Source of the DNA: Alentia gelatinosa
Lineage: Eukaryota > Annelida > Polychaeta > Phyllodocida > Polynoidae
Length of the DNA: 64,000 bases
Direction of reading: 5' to 3'
Assembly (NCBI GenBank): GCA_950022655.1
Contig: OX465581.1
Location: forward strand, 30,103,300 to 30,167,299
This document shows, one piece after another, positions 19,517 through 30,502 of the stretch (its first letter is position 1; every line of letters begins with the position of its first letter). The notes under the pieces are model-generated. The model saw only the letters and a list, made by a program, of their open reading frames with translations, was not told where the DNA came from and ran no database searches. The position numbers and the translations under genes were made by a program.

Positions 19517-20969
19517 CAGTTTGAAAGGTTCATCAAACAACACATTATAAGGAAATAAATGGAAAATGAATACCAAATAAATATAAAACAAATACACAAA
19601 TGTATAAAATGTATAATACATGTATTTACAGCATCTAACACAGTGTAAAGAGCAATTTTAGTCCCAGGAAGGACTGTACTTTCTGCAGTCTAGCAGCTCC
19701 AATACCTATTAACAGTAATGATGCAGTGCCTCACAGCACCCACTACCTCAGCCTCATTTCTGTTCGTACAATGTTTCCTGGTCCTCTCCAAAGCACCTTC
19801 AAAGTCTCCAACCCCCCCCCCCCCCCCCCGACCCCCACAACGCGCTGCCCACCGCTAACCTGTAAGTGGGCCTCTTACCCGACACCTTCAGCTGGTGTGA
19901 AAATCATTGGCGCTAAAACTCACTGACAAAGGCTCTAGAGATGCTATGATTAGCACACTATCAATAAACCCCACTGCCGCTGCCTGCCTGAGAAGGCTTT
20001 GACTTTTGTCTAGGTATCTGTGGGTGTTGCCTTGTTGAGACAACTCTCTGGCCAGTACACACAGGCACCATAAACACAGATTTTGGATAATCTGGAGTGT
20101 ATTTGATTTGATGTCCCTCCAAACTGCCCCCTTAAGCAGGGTTTTGAAGCATTTCTGTACCGAAAAGCTATCCCCTAAAGCAGGGTAACCCCTCAAGCGG
20201 GGTGTCCCGGAACCGTGGTTTGGTATGGTATACGTGGACTCTAACCGTTTGTTGGGTTAGAGGTATATATTTGTAGAAAGAATATACCAGGAGGCTCTGT
20301 TAGAAAAGCACCATTCCTGCCAGTGTCCATGTAGGCCTGCCTTCAAGATTTTGTTTTTGTTTTTTATTATTAACAAATCTGGTGTCTTATCTCTGTCACC
20401 ATGAAATCGCCACTAACGTATCATATGTTTTCCTTACTTCGCTAAATATACGGAACAGTCCAACGAACAATGTTTATGACAACTGATATAGGTGAACTAG
20501 TCCACCTGACCGAGACTTCAAGTTTCTGTCTAAATCTTTAGAAGTACTCGGGGTCCTTTCATGTGTCACTGCATGGCCAGCTATACTATAAACAACGAAA
20601 TATGAAAAAAAATATGAAAAAAAACAAAAAACCGGTTACGCTGTACATTTCCTGTCCTGTCCTCTGCTCAGATGGTAGGGTCAGTTGGTTCCGTGCGCCA
20701 CCTAGTTTAGAGGCGATGGCACAAACATATATATGTATATTTCGGGGAAAGATATCAGAGAGTATTTCCATTAGCCTCGCCCCGTGAGGCATAACAGACA
20801 TTAGATAGGAATGATTGGGCCAAACGCTGTGCTCCCAGATATTTTTTTTAAAAAGTGTGTGTGTGTTTTTTTTGTCTTTTTAACAAAAAAATGCAGGTTT
20901 GACAAATCGATGATATAGGGTTATATACTTATTCATAACCAAATTAAAGAAATCTAATAAAACCGTATT

Positions 20970-21512
20970 TTGTATACCTACCGATCGGGCTCCGATACAA
21001 AAAGAAAAAAAATCGTACACTAATATTGAAGGCTCATATCATAGAAAAATGTCTAGACAAGCCACTGCACCTCACGATGTAACATATACATTAATGCAGA
21101 TCTTGAGGTAGCATTTTTATTTTTATATATAACATACTATAATTCAGGAAACCCTGCAAGGTTATGAATAATATTTTTTACCAATATACAAAGAACAACA
21201 TTATATATCTTTAGGCACTAAGAATTGTTATAGATAAAGAAAGTATAGATTTGAGGCACTTAGACCTAATCTAAAACCACCATATTTACAGTAAATAAGG
21301 GCCTTTACATCTGTTATTTGATTCAAATATTTCATAATTTTCTGTCTTGTATCTCTAACTTAACAGCAGAATACTCTATAATGCTCTCGATTAGCTACCA
21401 ACTTTTAATCATGATTAAATGTTGTAGAGACCCTACGATACATTAGGTTTTTCATCGGGACCAAATCCTAGACGCCCCTTTTGCATTGGAGGTCAGTGGA
21501 CGCCGGGCCTCA
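20970..21512. repeat. degenerate Harbinger-like MITE with internal insertion
   Basis: The left part (accgatcgggctccgatac, then tgtctagacaagcca) and right part (ggtcagtggacgccgggcct) match the two halves of the 18811 family. The middle is AT-rich and unrelated, suggesting a decayed copy with an insert. Confidence 0.45.
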
Positions 21513-21813
21513 GAGCAACGTGCCGATGTACAGATCACTGTATAAAAACAACCTATTTCATCCCCCTAAAAGATTATGGATATGGCAACCATTTTCCAAA
21601 ATGTGACTATAAGTGATGGGAATAGGAAACCTTCAAAAAGACAATCATTTTATGGGATTATCTAACTAATAACAAATAACTAAATTGAAAAAGATCTAAT
21701 TAAATTATGTTTGGTCTCGATGAGATTTGGTTTCAATGGCATCACAGTTCATCAAACATGTCGGGAAATTATACCAGTACTCATCAATGCAATCATTTTG
21801 AGGTGTCAGCTGT

Positions 21814-22101
21814 CTTTATCCCACCCCTAATATATAATCCCATAGGCTTAACATTGAGATTCCGTATGCCACGCTGACTGGCATACTGAGGTTTATATGC
21901 CACTAGTGGCATACAGAATTATTATCACGTAATATTCCAAAATCGAGGAGACAGGGTAGGATAAAATCAAAACCTTATTCGTTTTAATCTTGGCCACCGC
22001 ATGCCACTCTTGGAGTTTTGACTCCGGACTTCACTCGGCTTCACCTCGTGAAATCACTTTGTCAAAATCCAGTCGTGGCATACGGTGGCTAAGATTAAAA
22101 C
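21814..22101 (+). repeat. composite foldback repeat, copy 2
   Basis: The TIR module runs from ctttatcccacccct through the core cccataggcttaacattg to agggtaggataaaa (near 21968). A hairpin follows at 21981-22101. Its left arm starts gttttaatcttggccaccgc and its right arm ends ggtggctaagattaaaac. The tip is ttcactcggcttcacctcgt. Confidence 0.75.
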
Positions 22102-22104
22102 TCA

Positions 22105-23973
22105 TCCAGTTTTACGATAATATTTGTAATAAAGAATACATTCTATGGATTTTGTTTCATTTTTGGCAGCCATTTTTGATTCTGGCCTATAACTCATATT
22201 CCCTGCACTTTCCCAATGTTTGACACAGATAGAATGAGAACGCAGAAAAACTGTACTAGAAACAATTCTTTACAATTAGTATCGTCAAAATAGTTACGGG
22301 GCTGATGAAATGGCATTCCTAACTAGGAAGTATTTTTTAGCACTTTGCATGAAGAGACGGCAATGCAGATCAAATATTTTAATGGCTGACACGTTTCCAG
22401 GCTTTCCTGTCTTCTGTCACACATGTTTAGAATAGACAAGCAATCACCATTATTGAAAATAGTTTTGCTCGGTGATTTATGGATGTGTTTGATGGGGTTA
22501 TGTTAAATGGGATTATGTTAAAGGAGGTGTTTCATTCTATTGGCACTATATCTACTATCCTTGATGGATTGAAGTCAGCAATTAATCCTCTCTCTTCATG
22601 TGTGAGTTCATAAATCGGTATGTCTGCATAGAGTAAAGTCAACACTTCCTTGAAAATTGGCACTTTATTATCAGAACAGGTGCATTGTTTTCTTGCTTTA
22701 GATAGATGACTTCTTATCCGCCTCTATCCGAGGCACTCTGTGGTGAATGAAACTACATTAGTGTGCGTGTTGTGAGACTGGGGATGATACCCTCTATAAA
22801 CAGGCAAATACATATGACATACAAATGCACAAAGGCAATCAGGGAGCGTTTGCACTGTCGAATGGTATAAATTACAACTAGAGTGGTTGGCCCAGGGCCT
22901 CCCATTAATCGATTTACACTGATCTTCACCAATCAATGGTAATGAGAAAGTTTAAAATGAGGCCTTGACTTGGAGGCTTACCCTACCTGAGGCCCCTGTC
23001 CTTCATGCCTGTGATGTCCTTCCGTAGGCACGCGCATGCCAATTAAGGACAGTGAGGCATGCGCATCATAGGCTTCATTATCATACAACAGATGCATTAG
23101 CGCTGATTAGTTAGCGTCTCTTGGAGTCTGCGCAAGCAGCTGCGGCCATCATCAATGGTAGCAATCAACGAGGATCGAACCTTCCAGGGTCGCTCGATCC
23201 GAATCCCGTTGTCAGTCTGTCGGCACTGACCTTGTATGAAATTACGTCCAGCCCTTGTGACATGAATGATCCCATGGATGTTTTTTTTTATCTATTGAAA
23301 ATATTCCGTGAGGGGATAGGACTCTCATGCTAAGCAGTGCGAGTGCTCACAGCTCATCACGTATCGTTAGATAGAACATCTTTTCGCTGAAAGGTGAAAT
23401 GGGAATTGGCGTGCCTCTTGTACAGACTCATGTGATGTGTAATTATGTTTTCAAGACTGCATACGAGTGAAAATTAAAACATGATTTTCGAGTATAAGCA
23501 ATGATTAACTTTCTTGTAAAACATGAACTGATACATCTTAAATGATTAGTGAATCCTTTACTAGGAACACCTTTTCGTGGTGGTGGTTGCGTCTTGTTTG
23601 GGGAAAGTGTACTTTCATCGAGATGTTTAGTCATCACCTCTGTCAAGACTTCTGACATACTGGATAATGTATAAAAGTCATACTAAGAAATGCTTGGAAT
23701 TTCGGCTTTCAGAGTGAACCCTGCCAGCTTTTCCTCACTGTGTGAACATGGGTCGATGACACTGTATGCGCTGTTTTATGTTAATTGTACATGTAATTGG
23801 ACCCCTATAGAAAGTCCTATCGCAGCGGATGGACCACAGAGATCCGACCACATGGCAGTCCTGCAGAAAGTTGCTACTCCCCGGGTACACACATCTCTGT
23901 GACGCGATTGGCTAATAGCCATAGTTATTAGTAGAGACAATTCCTCAGCAGGACCGGATGTTGACTTGTCTTC
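22105..23973. other. intergenic, nothing recognised
   Basis: Downstream flank of the globin gene. No canonical poly(A) signal stands out close to the stop codon, and no repeat family seen elsewhere in the window is recognised. Confidence 0.4.
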
Positions 23974-24153
23974 TCATATACGGTTGCCTTGACCACCCTG
24001 TGCTGCAGCTAGTTTAGCCACAGCCGCGTTGTATCCAGTTATTATATGTTGAACCGAGAATTTGTAAAGCAGTCGGAAGTTATTCTCCGTGGCGTCTGTG
24101 AACCGATCGCCGAGGCATTCCCCACAAGCCTGTACGAAGGAATCCTCCATATC
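23974..24153 (-). CDS. globin exon 3 (helices G and H)
   Basis: Acceptor tttctttcag lies before 24153 and the TGA stop is at 23974-23976. Encodes DMEDSFVQACGECLGDRF and the H helix (FRLLYKFSVQHIITGYNAAV). 180 bases including the stop. Confidence 0.92.
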   Translation of the reverse strand, partial: DMEDSFVQACGECLGDRFTDATENNFRLLYKFSVQHIITGYNAAVAKLAAAQGGQGNRI

Positions 24154-27126
24154 CTGAAAGAAAGTGTACAGGTAATGTAACTGACTGAGTCAAGAAAGGG
24201 GGTAATCTTCTTTCGAAATTGAAGGATTCAGGAATGAATTACTCTTATTAGGACTAATGAGCCCCGAGGGTCGAACAGTTATATGAGACCCTATTGAGGT
24301 ATCCCGTAATCCAGTCTGTTTTGCAAGTTCCGGTTTTCGCTGATTACCGACGTTATATGGTGATAGACCCGTGACCCGTAACCCAGAATTAATGCAGTTT
24401 AACGGTTTTCAGAAATCTTCAAATTGAAATTCTGATGCTTGAAATGGAAATTTCAGCTATTTCTACATAGAAATCCGAAATTATATTCAGTTTCTCCAGT
24501 TATAAACCAGAAAACTGTGGTTCATGTTGTCGTAGTGTGCCAAGTCTATCGGGAGCGGAACTTTGCTTTACCCGGGCGATAATCGGGAGTTTAGTAACCG
24601 CTGGAGACTCGTACATGTATATATAGGTTACGTCTCGTTAAACCTTGGTCTAGATATCGATCTTCATATGTCAAGAGAATCTGATTCTATGGCAGGAGAG
24701 GGAACGGTTAGTGAATCAATAATGGAAATATCATTGATGTGAACTTACGTTGAAATATTCTGGTTTAAAGTCTTTGATTTTTGAATGCATACGTCCCGCC
24801 CTCTCTAGACTTGAAATGGCTTCGTCCACTTTGCCGTCTGCCTTTTCTAATACGGCATCAATGACTGTGAAGACAGCCATAGCAGAGTCCTCAAACGCCT
24901 GACTACCATACATCTTTTCCTCGTCCGTCATTTTGGCTAGGTTTTTGTGTAGGGCTTTGTGTTGAGGGTGTTGTTTAAAGAATCTGAAAGAAATATGAAC
25001 GGTCAGTATTGTATTATGTATATCACGATCAAACGTTATTCAACTGGATTCAACAGAGAAAAGAAGTACATGCAAGCCAATATCATTACTTGTCATTATC
25101 ATTATACTGTTGCATAGGCGGCACTACCCAGACAGGGACCACAGATCCCTGTGGTACGCAAATGGTATCTGGCTTCTGTATGAGCAGCTTTATTCTTAAT
25201 GGAGTATGCTTACCATAGCTACTTAAACTGCAAATTTGAATAATGAATATAATAATAAAATGAAATCCTTGAAATCACATTGAAAAGTGAATCCTATTAG
25301 TCATTTAGGTTAAATGGGTTTAATTTGTGTTAAGCCGAAATGGATAGATTTGATAGCAATAACATACATAATTGGATACTATTAGATGCAACATACAATA
25401 TGTCCTTCGCTAAACATCTCAAACTGTGAATTCTTGTTGATATTTGAGGGTTTCCTCCGATTTGTATGATCGCAGATTAGTATGATAAAGCGGATATCAA
25501 CATAACTAACATACATGTACAAATATGCCGAAGGCTCGCCATATTTTAACCGTCTATATCAACAGAATGATTGTTATTTGGGAAGTGCAAAATTATATCC
25601 GACGATGCTGAAACCACTAAGATGGAACACTATTATTACAACGGCAGGTATTATGCCTTTTCTAGACGCTCATTGAACATGGTCCTTGCCAAAACAAGAC
25701 CAGCAATTTAGTCAACGGTAGTTTTCATATGCTGTGGTGAAAAGGTTTTCGTCCTCGAAAGCCTCGATTGCGTTTCGGAAAGCTGTACTCCCATGGCCGG
25801 TTTATGACCCTTTAGTACAGGGGCACGACTTCTCAGCGCCAGATTCATGTGTATATATAGGTGCACATACATGGGTTATGACCCTCTGAAAATTGCCCGT
25901 GGGATCAGTAGTCATACGTATCCCTGTGATTGCCTGTAAACCTCGACGGGTGGCATGGCGCCTAGAGCATGTCAAGATTGGCCATGTCTTCATATTGCAG
26001 CATTGACCTGTACAATTCATCAGCAACCAAGCGTAGCTCTTATTGATAGCACTACATGACGCGTCTACACAGCTCTATGCTCAAGCAACCTTTTCACCGA
26101 GATCCAACAAGTGGATACAGTGGAAGACATTATGTGTGTTCAGTAGTTAAGTACAAATATAAATGGCCATTAGGAATGGCGGTGTGGTGGCTGCTGAAGG
26201 AAAACCAGGAGCGGCTTTGTGGTGTTTACCTTGGCTAGAGACCGAAACGATACAAGATCAACTGGCACGAATCAGTTCTCGGTGACTTCTTAGGGGTCTA
26301 ATTGCGGATCCCTGTAGTGCATATATTTGCTGGTTATATATGCCATACAACTGACTTTACATGAGTTTTAGCTTCCAAAGATGTGTAACATAGTGCATAA
26401 TTATGTAAACACCTGATAAAGGTTCCTTGATTGAGATAACCCTTGCCCAGAACAGCCGTTGCATTACTTGTAAATTAAGCATATATGGCAGCATAGCAAG
26501 GGTGGCTGAATGAAGTCTGTTCCGTATTGTTTTGTGTCGGGAATACAAACCGAGTTCTTAGTTCGGACTCGGTTTGTATTCCCGACAGAAAACAATACCG
26601 AATAGATTTGAGCCACTGTCACTATGTCTCCTTATCATCATTATATACATCGAACTAATTAAAAACACCTTTTTGATACTCGATTTTTCATCGTATCAAG
26701 AAGTCATGTAATACGGCGGGCAGTATTATAGTTTGTTACTCGATGCCGATCAGAATCCGTACAGCTGGCCAGTAAATGTAAGACATTCGCACACAGGTAT
26801 GTAATAATTAAAAAAGTATTTCTATATCAATACCATGCCATATACATGTCGGTTATGGGTACTTCAAATTCAGTTAACTTAAGTTCCCTTTCTAGAGAGC
26901 ATATGGCGTACTATCTGCATAACCAAATCATAAACATCTACCTTGCTAAGTTATCTTTCGCCACGGATTCCATACTCCTGGAGACAGTCTTCCACGAGTT
27001 CTTCATGTTGAACAGCTGTCGGTAGTTCTCAAATGGAAGGCGAGGGTCTACCTTCTTAGGCGCTTCCTCTTTAATGGCACCTCCTCCGGAATCCCCATCC
27101 TTATCCTTAGATTGCAGACAGCCCAT
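23974..27126 (-). CDS. globin X-like membrane-anchored globin (three exons)
   Basis: Exons 26942-27126, 24749-24983 and 23974-24153 join in phase 2 and phase 0 to give 199 residues. The introns match the ancestral globin positions B12.2 and G7.0. The start is in a near-perfect Kozak context (ccaccatgg). Met-Gly-Cys at the N-terminus fits N-myristoylation and palmitoylation, as in globin X. Trp45 fits helix A and His128 is the proximal F8 haem ligand (GRMH). Aligned with neuroglobin-type sequences, the distal E7 position is Ser95 (FEDS) and CD1 is Leu77 rather than Phe. Such a haem pocket would be unusual for simple oxygen storage; a redox or signalling role at the membrane is inferred. Confidence 0.9.
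24749..24983 (-). CDS. globin exon 2 (helices B end to F)
   Basis: Acceptor atttctttcag lies before 24983 and the donor aac|gtaagt is at 24749/24748. Contains FFKQHPQHKALHKNLAKM, the E helix with Ser in place of the distal His (codon 24884-24886), and proximal His (codon 24786-24788) followed by KPEYFN. Confidence 0.93.
26522..26603. repeat. long hairpin in globin intron 1
   Basis: Arms of about 32 bases (left cgtattgttttgtgtcggga, right tcccgacagaaaacaatac) are almost perfect complements around a loop of about 13 bases (ttcttagttcgga). The arm next to the loop reads ccgag/ctcgg. Confidence 0.85.
26942..27126 (-). CDS. globin exon 1 (acylated N-terminus and helix A-B)
   Basis: ATG at 27124-27126 in a CCACCATGG context; donor gcaag|gtagat at 26942/26941. 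Encodes MGCLQSKDKDG, a Gly/Lys-rich extension, then NYRQLFNMKNSWKTVSRSM and KDNLAR. The exon ends two bases into the Arg codon, the B12.2 intron position. Confidence 0.9.
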
Positions 27127-27405
27127 GGTGGGTCAGTTCACTCGGCGTCTGGCTATGATATATAACTGCACCAGCGAATGGTCCTGTGGGTGTTCCTGGT
27201 GCTGCGGCGCTGGGGGGACGTCGGGGCCACCTCCAGGTATGAACCCCGGCTCTGCGTTCGTGGAGCGCGGTGGGCGCCCGCCGTGAGAATGGCTCTGCGA
27301 CCCGACGTGCAGATTGCGAGTTGGCTGGCCGGTGATCGCGACACAGGCTTCACCGCTGTAAGCTCGCTGTTTACACCGTTCTCCTGCAATGATGAATTCA
27401 GTAAC
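27127..27405 (-). promoter_or_regulatory. GC-rich 5' flank of globin gene
   Basis: About 280 bases of CpG-rich sequence directly upstream of the globin ATG, in contrast to AT-rich surroundings. It probably contains the 5' UTR and promoter. No TATA box was recognised and no transcription start can be fixed. Confidence 0.45.
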
Positions 27406-28441
27406 GGTTAACTATGTGGTAATTATAATGACATGGGTGATAATAACATATATTAACAGCAGGGGTTGGCAAAGACATATATTTTCTACTGCAAACACCG
27501 CCTTGGGATCATAAGTGTAGCACATTATCCATATAAATTCATACTGTATTCTGTGAAAATAAACAGACTAAACCAACATAAATTAGTAGGCCATACATAA
27601 AAGACGTTCGAGTTTGTTATTAACATAACTGCAGGACTTTTAGATTGAGTTCTATACATATCCCAATAGATATCAATGTGCGCTATCTCAGTACATACAC
27701 GTAACGCCTGTTTGCTGCAGAGGCTAATTTCATGATTACTAATAAAGCTAATCTTACGCCCGACATTGCCTTCATAGCAGGATGTGATACGCCGACGCTG
27801 GCGTACACTGGATGGAGATGGATCGCTAGGACAGTTTTGATTTTTTTTCATTAAAAGGAAAACTATGACAACCTTGGATCTATTGTGTATTGTCCAGGCA
27901 CTCATAGCCCAATATAAAATTGTTTTCTTTTGTTTCTGTATGTCTTATTTATCATGAACACAAGCAGCTGGATTTGATCAATTGATTAATAAGCAGCTTT
28001 CCAGCCCAGGTCTATGTTTTTTTCTCCTAACTCCTAACCGCACAACTGTAGACAATGCGCAGAATGCCGGCGCCCAACAGGACAAAGAATAGTGTGGGCG
28101 TACGGGAGATCTCTCTCCACCTCTGTAACAACTGTCTGCTGTGAAAAGATCTTTTTAAAAGCTACAGCAACTGTACCATCGGTTTACTGACGCTTGAAAT
28201 ACCTTATATACTTGGTGTGTATACCTGTGGTGATGCAAGACGTCGTAAGCATCGGGAACAGCCAAGTGCATGGAGAAACTAAATAATTTTTGAAGGATGT
28301 CTATATCAGTGCCCTATCCCTACTTTCCCGAGCAGAATATCCCAGATTGTTAATGCTAGTACTACTTTTTAATCTATTTTATCAAAGTAAAGGAAATATA
28401 TTCCACAAAGCACATTCGCCGGGTATACATTTACAACTTAA
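27406..28441. other. intergenic, nothing recognised
   Basis: AT-rich sequence. The longest frames show no family signature. Confidence 0.4.
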
Positions 28442-29130
28442 GGCCAACGCATACTTTGCGGTTGTTTTTTTTCAGGAAAAGTCGGCGACAAAATTTGCTC
28501 GGGCGTCTGTCACTGCAGCAAGAGGTGGGTGGAATATATCTGGGAAAATCTGTGCATACCTTGAGATTTCTCCTTTAGACCTCACCCCGTAACATCAGGA
28601 AAGAAATCTCAATGATAGATAATTCAAATAGAGGATATCAAATTGTGTTCTTGTTCATTCTGTTGGAGGAGAATATTTGTTCTATTTTTCCTGACACATA
28701 GAATTTATATATAATTTTGTCAGACACATTCGTGATATATCAATGACTTTTTTTTCAATTATAATCTGTTTCTGTGGAGACCACGATATACATTGAGAAA
28801 TATACTTTTAAGTTAAACCATACAAATCCCAGCAAACAATTTTCCCTGAAATGAGATTAGTCAAAGAGCTGGGCGGGGCTAGGAAGTCGCCTGGCAGCCC
28901 TCCCAGCAGGAAGTTATGTACAGACGGTACACAGCGCATGCAATGAAATATGATACGTTTCTAGAAAATCTCAAGGAAAAGTTGGCGACAAACCCAATCT
29001 CAGGAGGGGAGGTCTCAAGGAAACCGATGCACACCTTTTACGCTTTTTTTACCTGGAAAATATCGCAAGGAGAATGTTAAGGCGACCTTTCTGATAAAAA
29101 CGGGAAAAGTCGAAAAGTGTGCGTTGGCAA
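28442..29130. repeat. non-autonomous DNA element with inverted ends
   Basis: The left end gccaacgcatactttgcgg and the right end, reverse complemented, gccaacgcacacttttcga match. Words such as gaaaagtyggcgaca recur inside. No coding. It resembles the pair at 37147-37537, which also carries cgccaacrcaaaatg words. Confidence 0.45.
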
Positions 29131-29229
29131 AACGAGCACAGGTGATCTTATTTCTCATGAATGTTAAGTACGGGTAGGTCTAAATATGTTGCTTGTTTAC
29201 AAGAAATGAGTTGTTTAGGTATTAGACAT

Positions 29230-30502
29230 TTATAACGTGGTTACAACTATAATGTTTAACAATCTTTGGTCATGTGACTCAATAATCGCATTTTTAATGA
29301 CCGTTGAGACGTTCGTATATAGTCGGCTGTAATGACAGTAGTTTCTTGATATTATTCTTAAAGGTCGCTCTAGTAGTGATCTGTGGCAAATCTGACTCAA
29401 ATCTAGCAAATTCTTATGTCTTCCACATACCCAGAGCAAATCAGATTTTGTTACATCCGTAGTCAACAGGTTGCTTTTTAGCCATGTATACAGTCTAGTC
29501 AAACCGCGTTACATCCTCTCTCTTACTGACTGTTGTTCACAGGAGCCACTGACCGTCAGGATGAGATGATCTGCATTCATTGTGGCATCGGTATATTCCA
29601 ATATATTAAATAGTTGATTTACATAATGTTAAGTATTACTGAACCTAAAACAGATCCATGCGGTACACTGCAAGGCACAGGGAGTATATCAGCCAGCTTG
29701 TTGTTAAACTAAAAACTGTGACGCAAATTTTACTGTACAAATGTGGGGAAAAGGCCAATATTACATAATTTTAATGATGATTTTCCGTATTTAAGCGTTA
29801 GTGGAAATGCATCTGTTATAATAACATTGTTGAACATGTTACTTATGATGTACGAGTTTCTTAGAAGTATCCGCTTCAAGGGGATTATCCTGAGATAGCC
29901 TACAGCAGTGTTCTTACCATTCTCAAGCTGGACAACATGTTTTTTTACATCCTCTGCTTGAGTATGTGCCAACTCAATTAGTGGCCATGTTAACTTCTCA
30001 GGATATTGTTGTGTTATCATAATGTTCTTCTGCGTCAGGATTAATCATTAATCTAACCAATTTTCTCCTATGATTGAGAAACACTCATTCAGTTCTTGGG
30101 TTCTTGATTTTAGATGTTAGAGTATCATTGCTCTCATCTGTCGGGCTCCACATCTCATTTATCTGTATCGCTGTGGGTTAGAAGCAATGTTCCTAAATTT
30201 ACCTTTAATTGTATTTCATTTGAGTAGTAGTATTTTCCTTCCTATATTTCCCCCCTAAATTCGCGTATTTGAGCCACCATTTCTCTAAGCCCGGTGGGTC
30301 TTTTTGATATTATCTTTAACAGCCTTACGGGACACCTTTCATCAAGGTAGACATCAAGATATACAATGAAGTGTTTCTTTGGATCTAGTTCAGTACCATC
30401 AATATCAAATGTATATTTTCCTAAATAATTACTCAAGTCTTCATAGTTAGGTTTCTTGTAACTTCGTCCAGTTACCGTTGTTGATTTTTTCTTTGATCGC
30501 AT
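29230..30502 (-). pseudogene. decayed non-LTR reverse transcriptase fragments
   Basis: Minus-strand pieces resemble non-LTR RT motifs. SNMFNNVIITDAFPLTLKYGK fits the block before the first RT motif, VPHGSVLGSVILN fits GVPQGSVLGP, and LYTWLKSNLLTTDVTKSDL fits the WL..NKL block. IVYLDVYLDE (about 30242-30502) fits YLGVYLDE. Stops and frame changes interrupt them, and the last piece lies upstream of blocks it should follow, so at least two fragments are juxtaposed. Probably a Jockey/CR1/L2-type element. Confidence 0.6.

Noticed and set aside
23155..23215. ggatcgaacc resembling a tRNA B box on the minus strand
   Set aside because: No matching A box or cloverleaf could be built around it.
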